Positions 8,652 to 17,146 are shown, numbered from the stretch's first letter. The stretch is DNA of 43,915 bases from Fodinibius sp050117475 (GCA_050117475.1 JASFMR010000019.1:1-43915), one strand, 5' to 3'. Program-made: numbers and translations. Notes: generated by a model not told the origin, from the sequence alone.

Positions 8652-9218
8652 ATGAACGATTCCCACAAACTTATCGAGCGAACCATTTCCTCGAAAGAAA
8701 TTTTTAACGGTAAATTGCTCCATGTATTTTTGGATGAAGCCCGTCTTCCGGATGGTTCGACTTCAACCCGCGAATGGATCAAGCATCCGGGGGCTTCAGC
8801 TGTTTTGCCGGTATTCGAAAACGGGGATGTGATGCTAGTACGTCAATTCCGCTACCCGATGGCACAAATTTTTTACGAAGTGCCGGCCGGAAAAATCGAT
8901 CCCCATGAAAATGCTGATACCACGGCCGTACGCGAACTCAAAGAAGAAGCGGGATTAAGATGTAAGCAATTCGAATACGTAGGACATTTTTATCCCGGTA
9001 TTGGCTATTCTGACGAAATTATCCACATCTATACAGCCTGGGATATTACTACATACGAGCAACAGGTAGATGATGATGAATTTCTGCTAAAAGAACGTAT
9101 GCCGTTCTCCAAGGCAATAGAAATGGTGCACCGCGGAGAAATATCGGATGGAAAGACGGTGATTTCCCTATTGCGATCGTGGCACTGGTGGAAAGAGCGA
9201 GGTCCATTTGAGATCTAG
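8652..9218 (+). CDS. Nudix hydrolase, ADP-ribose pyrophosphatase type
   Basis: A 188-residue Nudix protein. The Nudix box runs from Gly80 to Leu102, with the core REL-x-EE-x-GL. The preceding FRYPM...YEVPAGK segment and length match the ADP-ribose/ADP-sugar pyrophosphatase subfamily (NudF-like), which hydrolyses ADP-ribose to AMP and ribose-5-phosphate. Transcribed divergently from the pgsA-like gene. Substrate is inferred from subfamily resemblance. Confidence 0.9.
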   Translation: MNDSHKLIERTISSKEIFNGKLLHVFLDEARLPDGSTSTREWIKHPGASAVLPVFENGDVMLVRQFRYPMAQIFYEVPAGKIDPHENADTTAVRELKEEAGLRCKQFEYVGHFYPGIGYSDEIIHIYTAWDITTYEQQVDDDEFLLKERMPFSKAIEMVHRGEISDGKTVISLLRSWHWWKERGPFEI

Positions 9219-9234
9219 AATCTCAATGAACCAG

Positions 9235-9261
9235 GCATTAGGAATACGTATTACCTGATGC
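9235..9261. other. Imperfect palindrome downstream of the Nudix gene
   Basis: A 27-base near-palindrome centred on atacgtat, with arms gcattagg and cctgatgc, lies 16 bases after the Nudix stop. No T-run follows, so it is a weak terminator candidate at best. Confidence 0.35.
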
Positions 9262-9327
9262 GTAACCCGAATTTCTGAGAACTAATTAATTTAGATCCTT
9301 AAATAAATCAGGATGACCTAATTTTAA

Positions 9328-9627
9328 TTACAAAATAATCTCCTCTTCCACGGCCAAATCGTAGAGCGACTGGTGCAGGTCGCTGTCGCTGATGGCACCG
9401 CGTTTGATCAATTCTTCCACCTCATCCCCGCGCAACAATAAAATGCAGCCCATCTGATTCAGCACCTCATCAAATTTCCGGGGATCCGCCATTGAAAGCT
9501 TTTTCAAGTCGATGCCTTCCGGGTTTTTTGTAATGTTCACAAGACAGTAGAAGTTGTCGGTCTTATCTTCATTATCTTCATCACCGAATCCGAATATCTC
9601 CAGTTTTGTCTCTTCTTTTTTTAGCAT
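9328..9627 (-). CDS. Small acidic hypothetical protein
   Basis: A 99-residue, strongly acidic protein with no signal peptide or membrane segment. I do not recognise a family. It contains the octapeptide DEVEELIK, also present at the C-terminus of the HTH protein at 9753-10163. The underlying DNA matches at 22 of 24 positions. Both genes are on the minus strand, so they may be functionally linked, with this one downstream. Confidence 0.65.
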   Translation of the reverse strand: MLKKEETKLEIFGFGDEDNEDKTDNFYCLVNITKNPEGIDLKKLSMADPRKFDEVLNQMGCILLLRGDEVEELIKRGAISDSDLHQSLYDLAVEEEIIL

Positions 9628-9724
9628 ATAAAAATAAATCCAATTAAGTATTTGCTTCGTATAAATAACTGAGCAGGTAAACCCTGCCTGTGTTGAACCT
9701 TGGTTACATGAGTGACCGTTGACA

Positions 9725-9756
9725 GGCTTCCGGGAGGGCGACCCGGGAGCCTTTAT
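9725..9756 (+). terminator. GC-rich hairpin between two minus-strand genes
   Basis: The arms aggcttccggg (9726-9736) and cccgggagcct pair almost perfectly, followed on the plus strand by ttattta. A smaller hairpin gcagg / cctgc precedes it near 9674-9690. It sits just after the 3' end of the HTH gene (minus strand), yet the T-rich tail is on the plus strand. It may terminate in both directions, or end a short unannotated plus-strand RNA. Confidence 0.45.
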
Positions 9757-10163
9757 TTATACCGCTCCAGGAAGTCGCGCGCTTTGATTAATTCTTCCAC
9801 TTCATCGGTGTCCCGATCGATAACGGCTACTTGAAATAAGCTGACAATTGCCTGGTTCTCGATACATGCAATTGTTTCATCTATTGAATCACACTCCTCT
9901 TGTTCACTCACCAAATCATTAATCCCCTTAACAACATAACGATAATTCTTGAGTTTCTTTTTTTGTTTTGAGGATCCATTTGTGCCCGGCTCATTAAAGT
10001 ATTCGCGAAGGGCTTCTTCGGTTACATACCATTGAACACCAAGCTTGCGAGCCCTGATTTTCCCTTCCCTCAGGTATGTACGTATGGTCATCTTACTAAG
10101 CCCCAGCTGTTCATGGAGATCATCCACCGAATAAAGCGTCAGGCTACCAATTTGCTTAGGCAT
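9753..10163 (-). CDS. Helix-turn-helix (MerR/excisionase-type) DNA-binding protein
   Basis: A 136-residue protein from the ATG at 10163; an upstream TTG at 10172 is less likely. The N-terminal 60 residues form a winged helix of the HTH-17/MerR kind: YSVDDLHEQLGLSKMTIRTY, then RKLGVQWYVTEEALREYF. This is the usual pattern for excisionase-like or regulator domains that read a site through one wing. A basic patch (KQKKKLKNYR) and an acidic C-terminal region ending in DEVEELIKARDFLERYK follow. Target unknown; no recombinase is nearby, so a transcriptional role is more likely than excision. Confidence 0.78.
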   Translation of the reverse strand: MPKQIGSLTLYSVDDLHEQLGLSKMTIRTYLREGKIRARKLGVQWYVTEEALREYFNEPGTNGSSKQKKKLKNYRYVVKGINDLVSEQEECDSIDETIACIENQAIVSLFQVAVIDRDTDEVEELIKARDFLERYK

Positions 10164-10356
10164 GTCGCACAAAAACCGTTTATGTTTGCCAAAATTTTTA
10201 TTTTCAACGTGTTTTAAAAGTTAACATTATATCGATAATACTTAAAGATTATTTATTATTAATTATAGATTACTTCACTGTTTAACATCTAATGAAAGAA
10301 TAACTTGTTTCGTATAAGCTAATCATCGTATATTATAAATAGTTACTTGAAAATAA

Positions 10357-10380
10357 AGCTCTGCAAGCGCAGGGCTTTTG
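10357..10380. terminator. Terminator-like hairpin in gene-free DNA
   Basis: The arms agctctgc (10357-10364) and gcagggct (10369-10376) pair with one G-U around the tetraloop aagc, followed by tttt. No gene on the plus strand ends here; only 186 bases of AT-rich DNA separate it from the divergent HTH gene start at 10163. It may end a short non-coding transcript from that region. Confidence 0.45.
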
Positions 10381-11016
10381 TTGTTTTATCCCATCTTTAG
10401 TAACGCCTAATCGCTAATATTACGTGACTACGGCATTCCCCTTATCCATCATTGGTAATTCTCCTTTCTGGCGAATAAACTTTCGTGACAGCCTTAAAGA
10501 CAAACTCATCCCGATTCCGACTTTAGTCAAGGAATCTGAAGCTAAGCTTTTGTTGGACAGGTATTGATTATGCTTGAAATGCCTCGGGGCGGCTTCCCCG
10601 GAATGACGATCTGATGTTGGGTTACTAAATCTATTATGGGCTATTCCATTTCTGCGCCGTCCATTGTCAACTCGAACCGCCGGCCGGCGGCGAGGGATCA
10701 TTTGTAATACGAATTTTATCCTATATCCCAAAAGATTTCTCTCTGCACCGTTACACGGGCTCCGTTCGAAATGACAAGTTTTAATTTTTGTTCAGGGGTT
10801 TTGGCCGCAAATCAGGGACTTACGGAATCCGGTCAATAGCCCTTTGAGGACCCTCTTTTGATTTCTCCCTGCGTGCACGGAGAATGACTCCTTACAAAGA
10901 TTTGAATTTAATCCATTTAAATGAGGATATATGTTCTATATCCCAAAATTTTTCCTGACAATAGTTATACTTCTTATATCGTGTGTATTACATAATACAA
11001 CAAACTGATAGTCGGA
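10381..11016. other. Gene-free region with degenerate repeats
   Basis: Over 600 bases without a believable gene. A 103-codon minus-strand frame at 10420-10731 is rich in Arg/Ser, has no ribosome binding site and reads like translated repeat DNA. Around 10585-10605 is ggcggcttccccggaatgac and around 10761-10790 ctccgttcgaaatgacaagttttaatttttg, both of the dispersed intergenic type also seen at 1-145 and 41678-41699. The promoter of the downstream sigma factor should lie near 10920-11016, which is AT-rich. Confidence 0.55.
10817..10887. repeat. Hairpin-bearing intergenic repeat, copy 2
   Basis: A diverged copy of the block at 6835-6897: gacttacggaatc is shared at the left, then ccctcttttga, then tttctccctgc and ggagaa at the right. 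The perfect left hairpin of copy 1 is not conserved. Two copies 4 kb apart suggest a genome-wide family. Confidence 0.5.
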
Positions 11017-11586
11017 TTGTCTGCTGAACAAATACAAATTTGGGTACAAAAAATTTCGGAATCGGACCGGGAAGCTTTTGATAAGCTGTTCCGGCTCCTG
11101 TACCCCCGGCTTGTCCGTTACTCATATAAGTATGTGCACAATAAGGCATCTGCCGCCGATATTGTTCAGGATGCTTTTATCGCACTTTGGAAAAAACGGA
11201 GTAGGCTGGATCCGCAGCGTTCGGTTAAAGCCTATTTGTATCAGACCGTTCGAAACCGTTCGTTGAATTATCTTCGGGATCATTCAAACGAAACTGTCGG
11301 TTTAGAATCACTGAATGATTCTGGCATGAGGACGAAAGCGAATACCAAACAACAAAGCGAATCTGATGAGCGCATGGATTTGCTTAAAAACTGGATTACA
11401 GATCTGCCCGAACGTCAACGCGAAGCTTTTGAACTTAGCCGTTTTGAGGGGCTTGATCACGATGAAATTGCCAGCGTGATGAACGTCTCTTCCAATACGG
11501 TTAATAATCACATTGTGGCAGCCTTAAAACGTTTGAGAGACCGCTACAATGTTTACCTAAAAGAAAAAAAGATAAGTTATGACTGA
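11017..11586 (+). CDS. ECF sigma factor, FecI-like
   Basis: A 189-residue sigma-70 family protein of the extracytoplasmic-function type. Region 2 spans about 20-90 (FRLLYPRLVRYSYKYV, then DIVQDAFIALWKKR). Region 4 spans about 125-180 (LPERQREAFELSRFEGLDHD, then the HTH around VSSNTVNNHI). The frame opens after a stop at 10993-10995 and has no ATG before region 2; the TTG at 11017 is the best start. Its stop overlaps the FecR start by 8 bases, so the two are translationally coupled. It should direct transcription of the adjacent receptor operon once released by FecR. Confidence 0.93.
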   Translation: MSAEQIQIWVQKISESDREAFDKLFRLLYPRLVRYSYKYVHNKASAADIVQDAFIALWKKRSRLDPQRSVKAYLYQTVRNRSLNYLRDHSNETVGLESLNDSGMRTKANTKQQSESDERMDLLKNWITDLPERQREAFELSRFEGLDHDEIASVMNVSSNTVNNHIVAALKRLRDRYNVYLKEKKISYD

Positions 11587-12505
11587 CCATTCCGGACATA
11601 ACGACAAAAAAAACATTTCCTTTTTTGATCAATTCGCTTCAGAAGAGAAAGAGGAGATCCGGGATATTTGGGAAAAAAGTGGCCGGATAACCGTTGATAC
11701 CCCTGCTATTACTGAAGATGAGATAGAAAATGCCTTGTCAGAGGTTCATAAAAGTATTGATCAAAAACAGAAATCGAGCTCGAAGTCCCGTTGGAAGTGG
11801 CTGGCGGCAGCTGCTGTCGCTTTGGTGATTGCAGGATCCGGGTGGTTTCTGTACCCTCAAACCGTGCGTGCTCCCCGGGGTAAGATTACTACGGTTGAAT
11901 TGCCGGATGGTTCTAATGTTGAATTAAACAGTGGGGCTGAGATCCGGTATAATCGACTTTTTTCTGTTACCAACAGGGATATTCAACTGGATGGCGAGGC
12001 TTTCTTTTCGGTTAAAAAAGGAGATCACCGCTTTATCGTCAGCACCCATAATACAAAGGTGGAGGTAACGGGTACCAAATTTAATGTCCGTTCGTGGAGT
12101 GATGAACCTGCGGGTAGAACCGAAGTTACCGTCAGTGAAGGGGCCGTACATTTTTATCCCGATAAAAAACCCGGTCGTACAGTAATTATTCACCCGGGTC
12201 AATTGAGTGCTTTTTCAACAGGCATGCAAAATCCAACAAAACCCAAAACCGTTCCTGTTAATCGTTTTCTTGGATGGCGGCAGCAAAAACTTATTTTCAA
12301 TGACCGATCGTTGCCGGTTATATTCCATGAGCTGGAACGTCGGTATGACACCACCATACGGCTGGAAGCCAGGCTGGCAACTCACGAGACCCTGACAGCT
12401 TATTATGCCGAACCCAAAAGCATAGAATCTGTCTTGAAAGATATTTGCAGGGTAAAGGGACTTCGTTTTTCCAAAACAGCCAATGGGTACCGCGTATACG
12501 AGTAA
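11579..12505 (+). CDS. FecR-type anti-sigma factor
   Basis: A 308-residue inner-membrane regulator. The cytoplasmic N-terminal region (1-65) should bind the sigma factor. One membrane helix is visible at about 67-88 (KWLAAAAVALVIAGSGWFL). A periplasmic FecR domain follows (about 95-190, with DGSNVELNSGAEIRYN and TGTKFNVR). The C-terminal DUF4974/STN-like domain spans about 235-306 (LPVIFHELERRYDTTIRLE), typical of Bacteroidota-type FecR proteins. It overlaps the sigma gene and precedes the TonB receptor, whose STN domain is its expected partner. Confidence 0.93.
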   Translation: MTDHSGHNDKKNISFFDQFASEEKEEIRDIWEKSGRITVDTPAITEDEIENALSEVHKSIDQKQKSSSKSRWKWLAAAAVALVIAGSGWFLYPQTVRAPRGKITTVELPDGSNVELNSGAEIRYNRLFSVTNRDIQLDGEAFFSVKKGDHRFIVSTHNTKVEVTGTKFNVRSWSDEPAGRTEVTVSEGAVHFYPDKKPGRTVIIHPGQLSAFSTGMQNPTKPKTVPVNRFLGWRQQKLIFNDRSLPVIFHELERRYDTTIRLEARLATHETLTAYYAEPKSIESVLKDICRVKGLRFSKTANGYRVYE

Positions 12506-12546
12506 ATATTAATCCGGGCGCTTGAACAGCAGATAACTATACGTTA

Positions 12547-15312
12547 ATGAAATACCGCTCCGTTCATATCTGGCTTTGTATACTTTTTGTTCTGATTGGT
12601 CAATGCTCTTTATATGCCCAGGAACAACGGGATAAACAATATTCGTATGATTTCAGAGGTAAAAAGCTATCCAGTGTACTGGAAGAAATTGCCACGGAAA
12701 CCGGTATCGACCTGGTATACGACCCGCAGATAGTCAAAGGAATTTCCATTTACAAGCGGATTCAGAACCGTACGGTCCCGAATGTGCTTAACAAAGTACT
12801 GAAAGACACGGAACTCGATTTTGTAACACTTTCCTCCGGCACCGTCGTCATTGTAAAAAAAGTGAATGAAGCCCCGGCTTATGGCTCATTTGCAGGTACA
12901 GTCATAGACCGTAATACCGGAGAACCATTGCCGGGCGCCACGGTAATGCTCGCCAATGCATCCGGGGGCACAAGCACCGGTCCTTCCGGGGACTTCAGTT
13001 TAAATCACATGCTTTCCGGCTCATACAAGATTATTTTCAGTTATGTTGGGTATAATGCTGTCACTAAGACGATCCGTATAAAACCCAACAGGAATGTTCG
13101 CCAAAAGGTCGCCTTAAAAGCCAGGCCTGTTGATTTTACGCCGATAGTGGTGACCGACCACCTTCTTCAGTTGCCAGGGGGACCGGGCAGCAAAAAATCA
13201 ATAGATCCCCACAGCCCTTGGGAACCGGCAGGAAAAATGCGAGACGCCATCCGCAGCCTTAGTCTCTTTTCAGGTGTTCAATACGGGTTGCCCATGACTG
13301 ACCTTCACTTACAGGGTGGACAGCGTGGAGAACATCGCATTCTACTGGACGGTGTTCCCGTCTATAATCCGTATAGTTTTGGGGAAATGTTCAGTGCCTT
13401 CAGTCCTTTTGCCATCAATAAAGTGGAGCTCTACAAAGCGGGATACGATGTGACCGAAGGTAGTCAAATAGCCGGCCTCATTAACCTCAACCACAACGTC
13501 AATAGCATAAACCGGGATCAGGCATTGATCCAGGGCGACCCATTAAGCATAAACCTGAGGGGCGACCTATCTGTTGAGGGAAAAGGCCATTCGAATTTAA
13601 AGGTCATGGCTGCCGCCCGATCCAATTATTGGGATATTTACAAAGAGCCGAGGCTTCAACAGACTTTACAAAACTGGGATACGTTAGACCCTTTGATAAC
13701 GAATCTGCTCATTAATTCGGATACCAATGCCTCTCTTTATAACCCCAGCAAACACATTTCGGATGTTCGCTTTTATGATGTCCATCTGGCCTCCACATAC
13801 CAAATCGATTCCTATAAAACGTTGAACACCTCATTCTATGCCGGAAAGAATTATGTCAACACCGATCTCCTCAGGCAGGCCCCGGAATCCGGAAACCTGC
13901 CTCAATTTCTTTATGCCCGTGACGAATACCGATGGAATAATTTTATGGGACAAGTTACATACCATTTCCTGGCATCATCCCGGTTAGATCTTTCAACCCA
14001 GATCAGTTTCAGTTCCAACCAATTACACCACCGCTATCTGATAGGAACGAGTTATACCCCAAATATTCCTGACTTAGGCATTTCGGCAGATGCAGCTTTT
14101 GCCAATCTTCAGTCGGCAGGCGATGCAAACCTGCTTCCTACCCAAAAAAATGAAAATAGCATTCGCCATGTAATTATCAGTTCAGACGGCAGCTACAGCT
14201 TTAATCCGCATTTTAATCTTGAAGCTGGAATACAAGCCGATCATGTCGAATCACGAGTAAGCCTTGCCGACCTTTTTTACCTGCCGACGCTATCCGATCA
14301 GCACTCTACTTTTTTCAGTACCTATTTGAATGGAAACTGGAGGTTCGGGACATATTGGAAACTGGTTGCCGGGAATAGGCTGACATTTGATAACACCTCA
14401 GCGACTTTTTATGCGGAACCACGGGCAAGCCTACAAATTGATCGGCCTAATAGCGGCCTTGGTTATTGGTCAGCCCATATTTCGGGGGGACTCTATCGCC
14501 AGTTTGTCAATCAATATGAAATCACAAATCCGGGTCCCACCTCATTAGTTCCCTCATTTACCATTTGGTCTCATGCCGGCACATCCAAAAAGCCAAAAGC
14601 ATGGCATCTGTCAGGTTCATTCCACCTGGAACCAACATCGACCACAACATTAAACCTTGAACTCTTTTACAAATGGCAACCTATTACTTATACCGTCTCA
14701 TATCAAAATTTACTGCAGGGTACCGCACTTAACCGTTCACAATTCTCTGCATTTGCGGAGATGACAAAAATGCGAACTTTCGGGACCGGTTTCCGGCTAA
14801 ACCAGTCGCTGGGATCCGGGATTAAGCTAATGGCCAGTTATGACTACAGTTTCAACAGGATTAATATGGAATCACAGTTTGGCAAAGTGCTGCCCGCCCC
14901 CTGGAACGAGCCTCATCGTTTTCAACTCCGTGCCCTGTGGCACATAGTGCATAACCTGACGGCCGTTACAAAATGGCAGAGCATCTTTGGGCGTAAGTGG
15001 GGCTTTCGGCAATCTTACTATAATTACTTGTATTACCAGGGAAACAAAACCATAGGCGGCTATTCGTTCTCGCACCCTGAAAAAGACCGTCTGAGCCCAT
15101 TTCATCAGCTTGACTTATCCCTTATATACAAACCCACCCTCTCGCTTATCAATCTGAAAGTCAGATTAGACTTAGTCAATCTCCTTGGCAGGCGTAACAC
15201 CATTGACTGGAGTCTTAAACCCGTGCAGCAGGGCGATACAACACAATATAAAATTCAGAAAAGGGCGATGCCCGGCTTTACCCCTTCAATAAGTCTCGAA
15301 TTGCAACTTTAG
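12547..15312 (+). CDS. TonB-dependent outer-membrane receptor with STN signalling domain
   Basis: A 921-residue outer-membrane protein. A signal peptide (1-25, ending LYAQ) is followed by an STN domain (about 30-113, FRGKKLSSVLEEIATETGID), a carboxypeptidase-regulatory-like beta sandwich (about 117-195) and a plug domain (about 225-320; LHLQGGQRGEHRILLDG, VELYKAG). The C-terminal beta-barrel runs to a terminal SLELQL. The STN domain marks it as the sensor of the sigma-FecR circuit immediately upstream. No SusD-like partner follows; the next gene is a different lipoprotein. The ligand (glycan, siderophore, peptide) cannot be read from sequence. Confidence 0.93.
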   Translation: MKYRSVHIWLCILFVLIGQCSLYAQEQRDKQYSYDFRGKKLSSVLEEIATETGIDLVYDPQIVKGISIYKRIQNRTVPNVLNKVLKDTELDFVTLSSGTVVIVKKVNEAPAYGSFAGTVIDRNTGEPLPGATVMLANASGGTSTGPSGDFSLNHMLSGSYKIIFSYVGYNAVTKTIRIKPNRNVRQKVALKARPVDFTPIVVTDHLLQLPGGPGSKKSIDPHSPWEPAGKMRDAIRSLSLFSGVQYGLPMTDLHLQGGQRGEHRILLDGVPVYNPYSFGEMFSAFSPFAINKVELYKAGYDVTEGSQIAGLINLNHNVNSINRDQALIQGDPLSINLRGDLSVEGKGHSNLKVMAAARSNYWDIYKEPRLQQTLQNWDTLDPLITNLLINSDTNASLYNPSKHISDVRFYDVHLASTYQIDSYKTLNTSFYAGKNYVNTDLLRQAPESGNLPQFLYARDEYRWNNFMGQVTYHFLASSRLDLSTQISFSSNQLHHRYLIGTSYTPNIPDLGISADAAFANLQSAGDANLLPTQKNENSIRHVIISSDGSYSFNPHFNLEAGIQADHVESRVSLADLFYLPTLSDQHSTFFSTYLNGNWRFGTYWKLVAGNRLTFDNTSATFYAEPRASLQIDRPNSGLGYWSAHISGGLYRQFVNQYEITNPGPTSLVPSFTIWSHAGTSKKPKAWHLSGSFHLEPTSTTTLNLELFYKWQPITYTVSYQNLLQGTALNRSQFSAFAEMTKMRTFGTGFRLNQSLGSGIKLMASYDYSFNRINMESQFGKVLPAPWNEPHRFQLRALWHIVHNLTAVTKWQSIFGRKWGFRQSYYNYLYYQGNKTIGGYSFSHPEKDRLSPFHQLDLSLIYKPTLSLINLKVRLDLVNLLGRRNTIDWSLKPVQQGDTTQYKIQKRAMPGFTPSISLELQL

Positions 15313-15487
15313 AATCCAATATTTGCCCTTCGCAAGCAATGGGATTATCAGACCCCCTTTCCCTGATTTTCCATAATTCTATCTGTTCCAACTTTTTTAA
15401 AGAATCAGATAGGTAGTGCTAGAATTTATTGTGTATAAACACCGGATATACTCAATAACTCGTACCCAAAACACCGAGAGACGTCGT

Positions 15488-15525
15488 ACCGGGGCATTTG
15501 AATTCAATTGTGCCCCGGTATTTTA
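15488..15525 (+). terminator. Terminator after the TonB receptor
   Basis: A perfect 9-bp stem accggggca (15488-15496) / tgccccggt (15511-15519) is followed by attttaaaa. It lies between the receptor stop and the downstream lipoprotein gene, suggesting that gene has its own promoter or depends on read-through. Confidence 0.65.
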
Positions 15526-15553
15526 AAAATCGTGGTTTAGGATCTTTAAAAAT

Positions 15554-16354
15554 ATGATGCAAAGAATGTATTCGTCACATATAACCCTGGTTCTGGAGTT
15601 TCTTTTCCTATTTCCAGTATTTATTTCCTGTGGAAATATTTCTTCAGATCCCGGTCTAACCACAATTTTCCATTGGAAAGAAGACCCTGAGATAACCGAA
15701 GCCAATGACCAAAAGCTGACGGAAGAACAGCAAAACCAATATCGAAGAGACGCTGAAATTTTAGCCGTCCGATATATAAATACAAAAGATTCCACACAGA
15801 CAGAGATCCCAAATGGACTTATTAATCTTCTCTACAACGGATTGGTCCATATTGCCACGTCGGATCTATCTGAAGCCTATGAAGTGACTAAGTCTTACCC
15901 TATACATGCCCGAATGCCCAAGCCTCGCGATATCATTATATATCCCGATAGCAGTGCCTCCTGGATTACCGCCTGGCGGAATGGAAAAACGATCACCGGC
16001 AACAAAGAGATAGATGCTCTTATCAGCCAATTTAATTTTACATTGACCGATTACCGGGAATTAGAAGCCCTCCCTGAATGTCGGGCAACCTTGGAATCTG
16101 ATCATGCTATTAACAGCTATGCCGTTGCCCGGCTATTTGAGAATCTGGACACGATCAAAAAAGCAGGGTCCGATTCTTTCACAGATGAAAATGATATCAG
16201 CGTTCTTTTCTTTGATGATCATCTGCAATACCGTTTTGTATACGGCTACGGCGACTGTCCGGCGGGATGTATCTATCAACACGTGTGGAAGTTTCATGTT
16301 TACCGGGATGGTTCCGTCAAGTTCAACGGTGAAGAAGGACCTTTGCCCAGTTAA
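15554..16354 (+). CDS. Putative lipoprotein of unknown function
   Basis: A 266-residue protein. The N-terminal hydrophobic run ending VFISC-G (Cys about 27) is a lipoprotein-type signal. No family recognised. The C-terminal third has a compact motif, YGYGDCPAGCIYQHVWKF, with two cysteines four apart and an aromatic, basic tail typical of a beta-rich fold. Met1, Met2 and Met5 are all possible starts; a weak AGGA lies about 12 bases before Met1. It is downstream of the TonB receptor but separated by a terminator, so co-function is only suggestive. The reading frame remains open for 66 codons after its stop. Confidence 0.75.
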   Translation: MMQRMYSSHITLVLEFLFLFPVFISCGNISSDPGLTTIFHWKEDPEITEANDQKLTEEQQNQYRRDAEILAVRYINTKDSTQTEIPNGLINLLYNGLVHIATSDLSEAYEVTKSYPIHARMPKPRDIIIYPDSSASWITAWRNGKTITGNKEIDALISQFNFTLTDYRELEALPECRATLESDHAINSYAVARLFENLDTIKKAGSDSFTDENDISVLFFDDHLQYRFVYGYGDCPAGCIYQHVWKFHVYRDGSVKFNGEEGPLPS

Positions 16355-16552
16355 AGGAGGCAGCGATTTGTAACAGAATCAGTAGTATTAGCATTGTATA
16401 AAGCCAAATCCATCGACGAAGAAGGCTACAAAATTCGGTTTATTCTCCCAGTGAAGTTGAAAAAGGAAGAGACCCGACTCCGCAGATTTTCCATCCTCAT
16501 TAAATCCTGTGAAGACAAAAAGATCCTCCTTTACGTTAGTGATGATAATTAA
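16355..16552 (+). pseudogene. Open segment following the lipoprotein stop, no usable start
   Basis: Directly after the lipoprotein TAA (16352-16354), the same frame stays open for 65 codons. It encodes a protein-like sequence with YKAKSIDEEGYKIRF, a lysine-rich stretch and a KILLYVSDDN end. An almost perfect Shine-Dalgarno (aaaggagg, 16353-16360) overlaps the stop, but no ATG, GTG or TTG in this frame is at proper spacing. The only in-frame candidate is TTG at 16394. This is either a small gene with a damaged start, an assembly error, or a remnant of a longer gene. No family recognised. Confidence 0.4.
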
Positions 16553-16567
16553 TCAACTAGTTAGTTA

Positions 16568-17035
16568 TTAAATTTTATTCCAATTCCACATGCCGTAATG
16601 TACTGATTGGGGCAAGCTGTAACCGGATTGGTTCAGAGTGAGTATTATTTGTCCCCTGAGATGGGATTCGTAGGAAATAAGATATCCAAAAAATGTAAAT
16701 ACACCCCGCGGATACCCTTTTAGCTCCCCCATTTTTTTGTACCCGCACTCCAGGATTTTTGCCACAGCTTCGGAGGATTTTATTAACTGATACCTGATCA
16801 TATCACGGCTGTATTCCTTGTCTTTCTCAAACAGTCTTTGCCCCTCTATAAATTCTCTTCCTATTTTATCGAGCCTCCAATAACGCACATTATGCATTAG
16901 CCTAAACTTCATACACGGTGAAGTATCCATCTCTCCACGAAATGCAGAACAACATACCGAATCATTTATAGCGTCCAGTAGTAATAAGTTAACCCGGTTA
17001 TTTATCAGCCAAGTCTCAATTAACTGATCCTTCAT
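16568..17035 (-). CDS. DinB-like four-helix protein with degenerate metal site
   Basis: 155 residues from the ATG at 17035 (a TTG at 17041 would add two). It is a close paralogue of the 155-residue protein at 17147-17614, and the residues align without gaps over most of the length. In DinB/YfiT-fold proteins three histidines bind a metal: one in helix 2 and an H-x3-H pair in helix 4. Here the first, His48, is kept (MHNVR). The pair is replaced by Tyr122 and Leu126 (SYESHLRG instead of SHESHHRG). It is therefore probably not a metal-dependent transferase. The start is 111 bases from the paralogue's stop; likely a tandem duplication. Confidence 0.82.
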   Translation of the reverse strand: MKDQLIETWLINNRVNLLLLDAINDSVCCSAFRGEMDTSPCMKFRLMHNVRYWRLDKIGREFIEGQRLFEKDKEYSRDMIRYQLIKSSEAVAKILECGYKKMGELKGYPRGVFTFFGYLISYESHLRGQIILTLNQSGYSLPQSVHYGMWNWNKI

Positions 17036-17146
17036 ACCCAAAAAATTTATTCAATACAGATCAAATTACTTTTCTTGATTCAACCGGCAATCAAATATTG
17101 GTTTATAACTAATATTTACAAATAAACTACAAAAGGGAGGTAACCA

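Noticed and set aside
10420..10731. A 103-codon minus-strand frame
   Set aside because: No ribosome binding site, Arg/Ser-rich unstable-looking sequence, and the DNA is repeat-like; probably chance.
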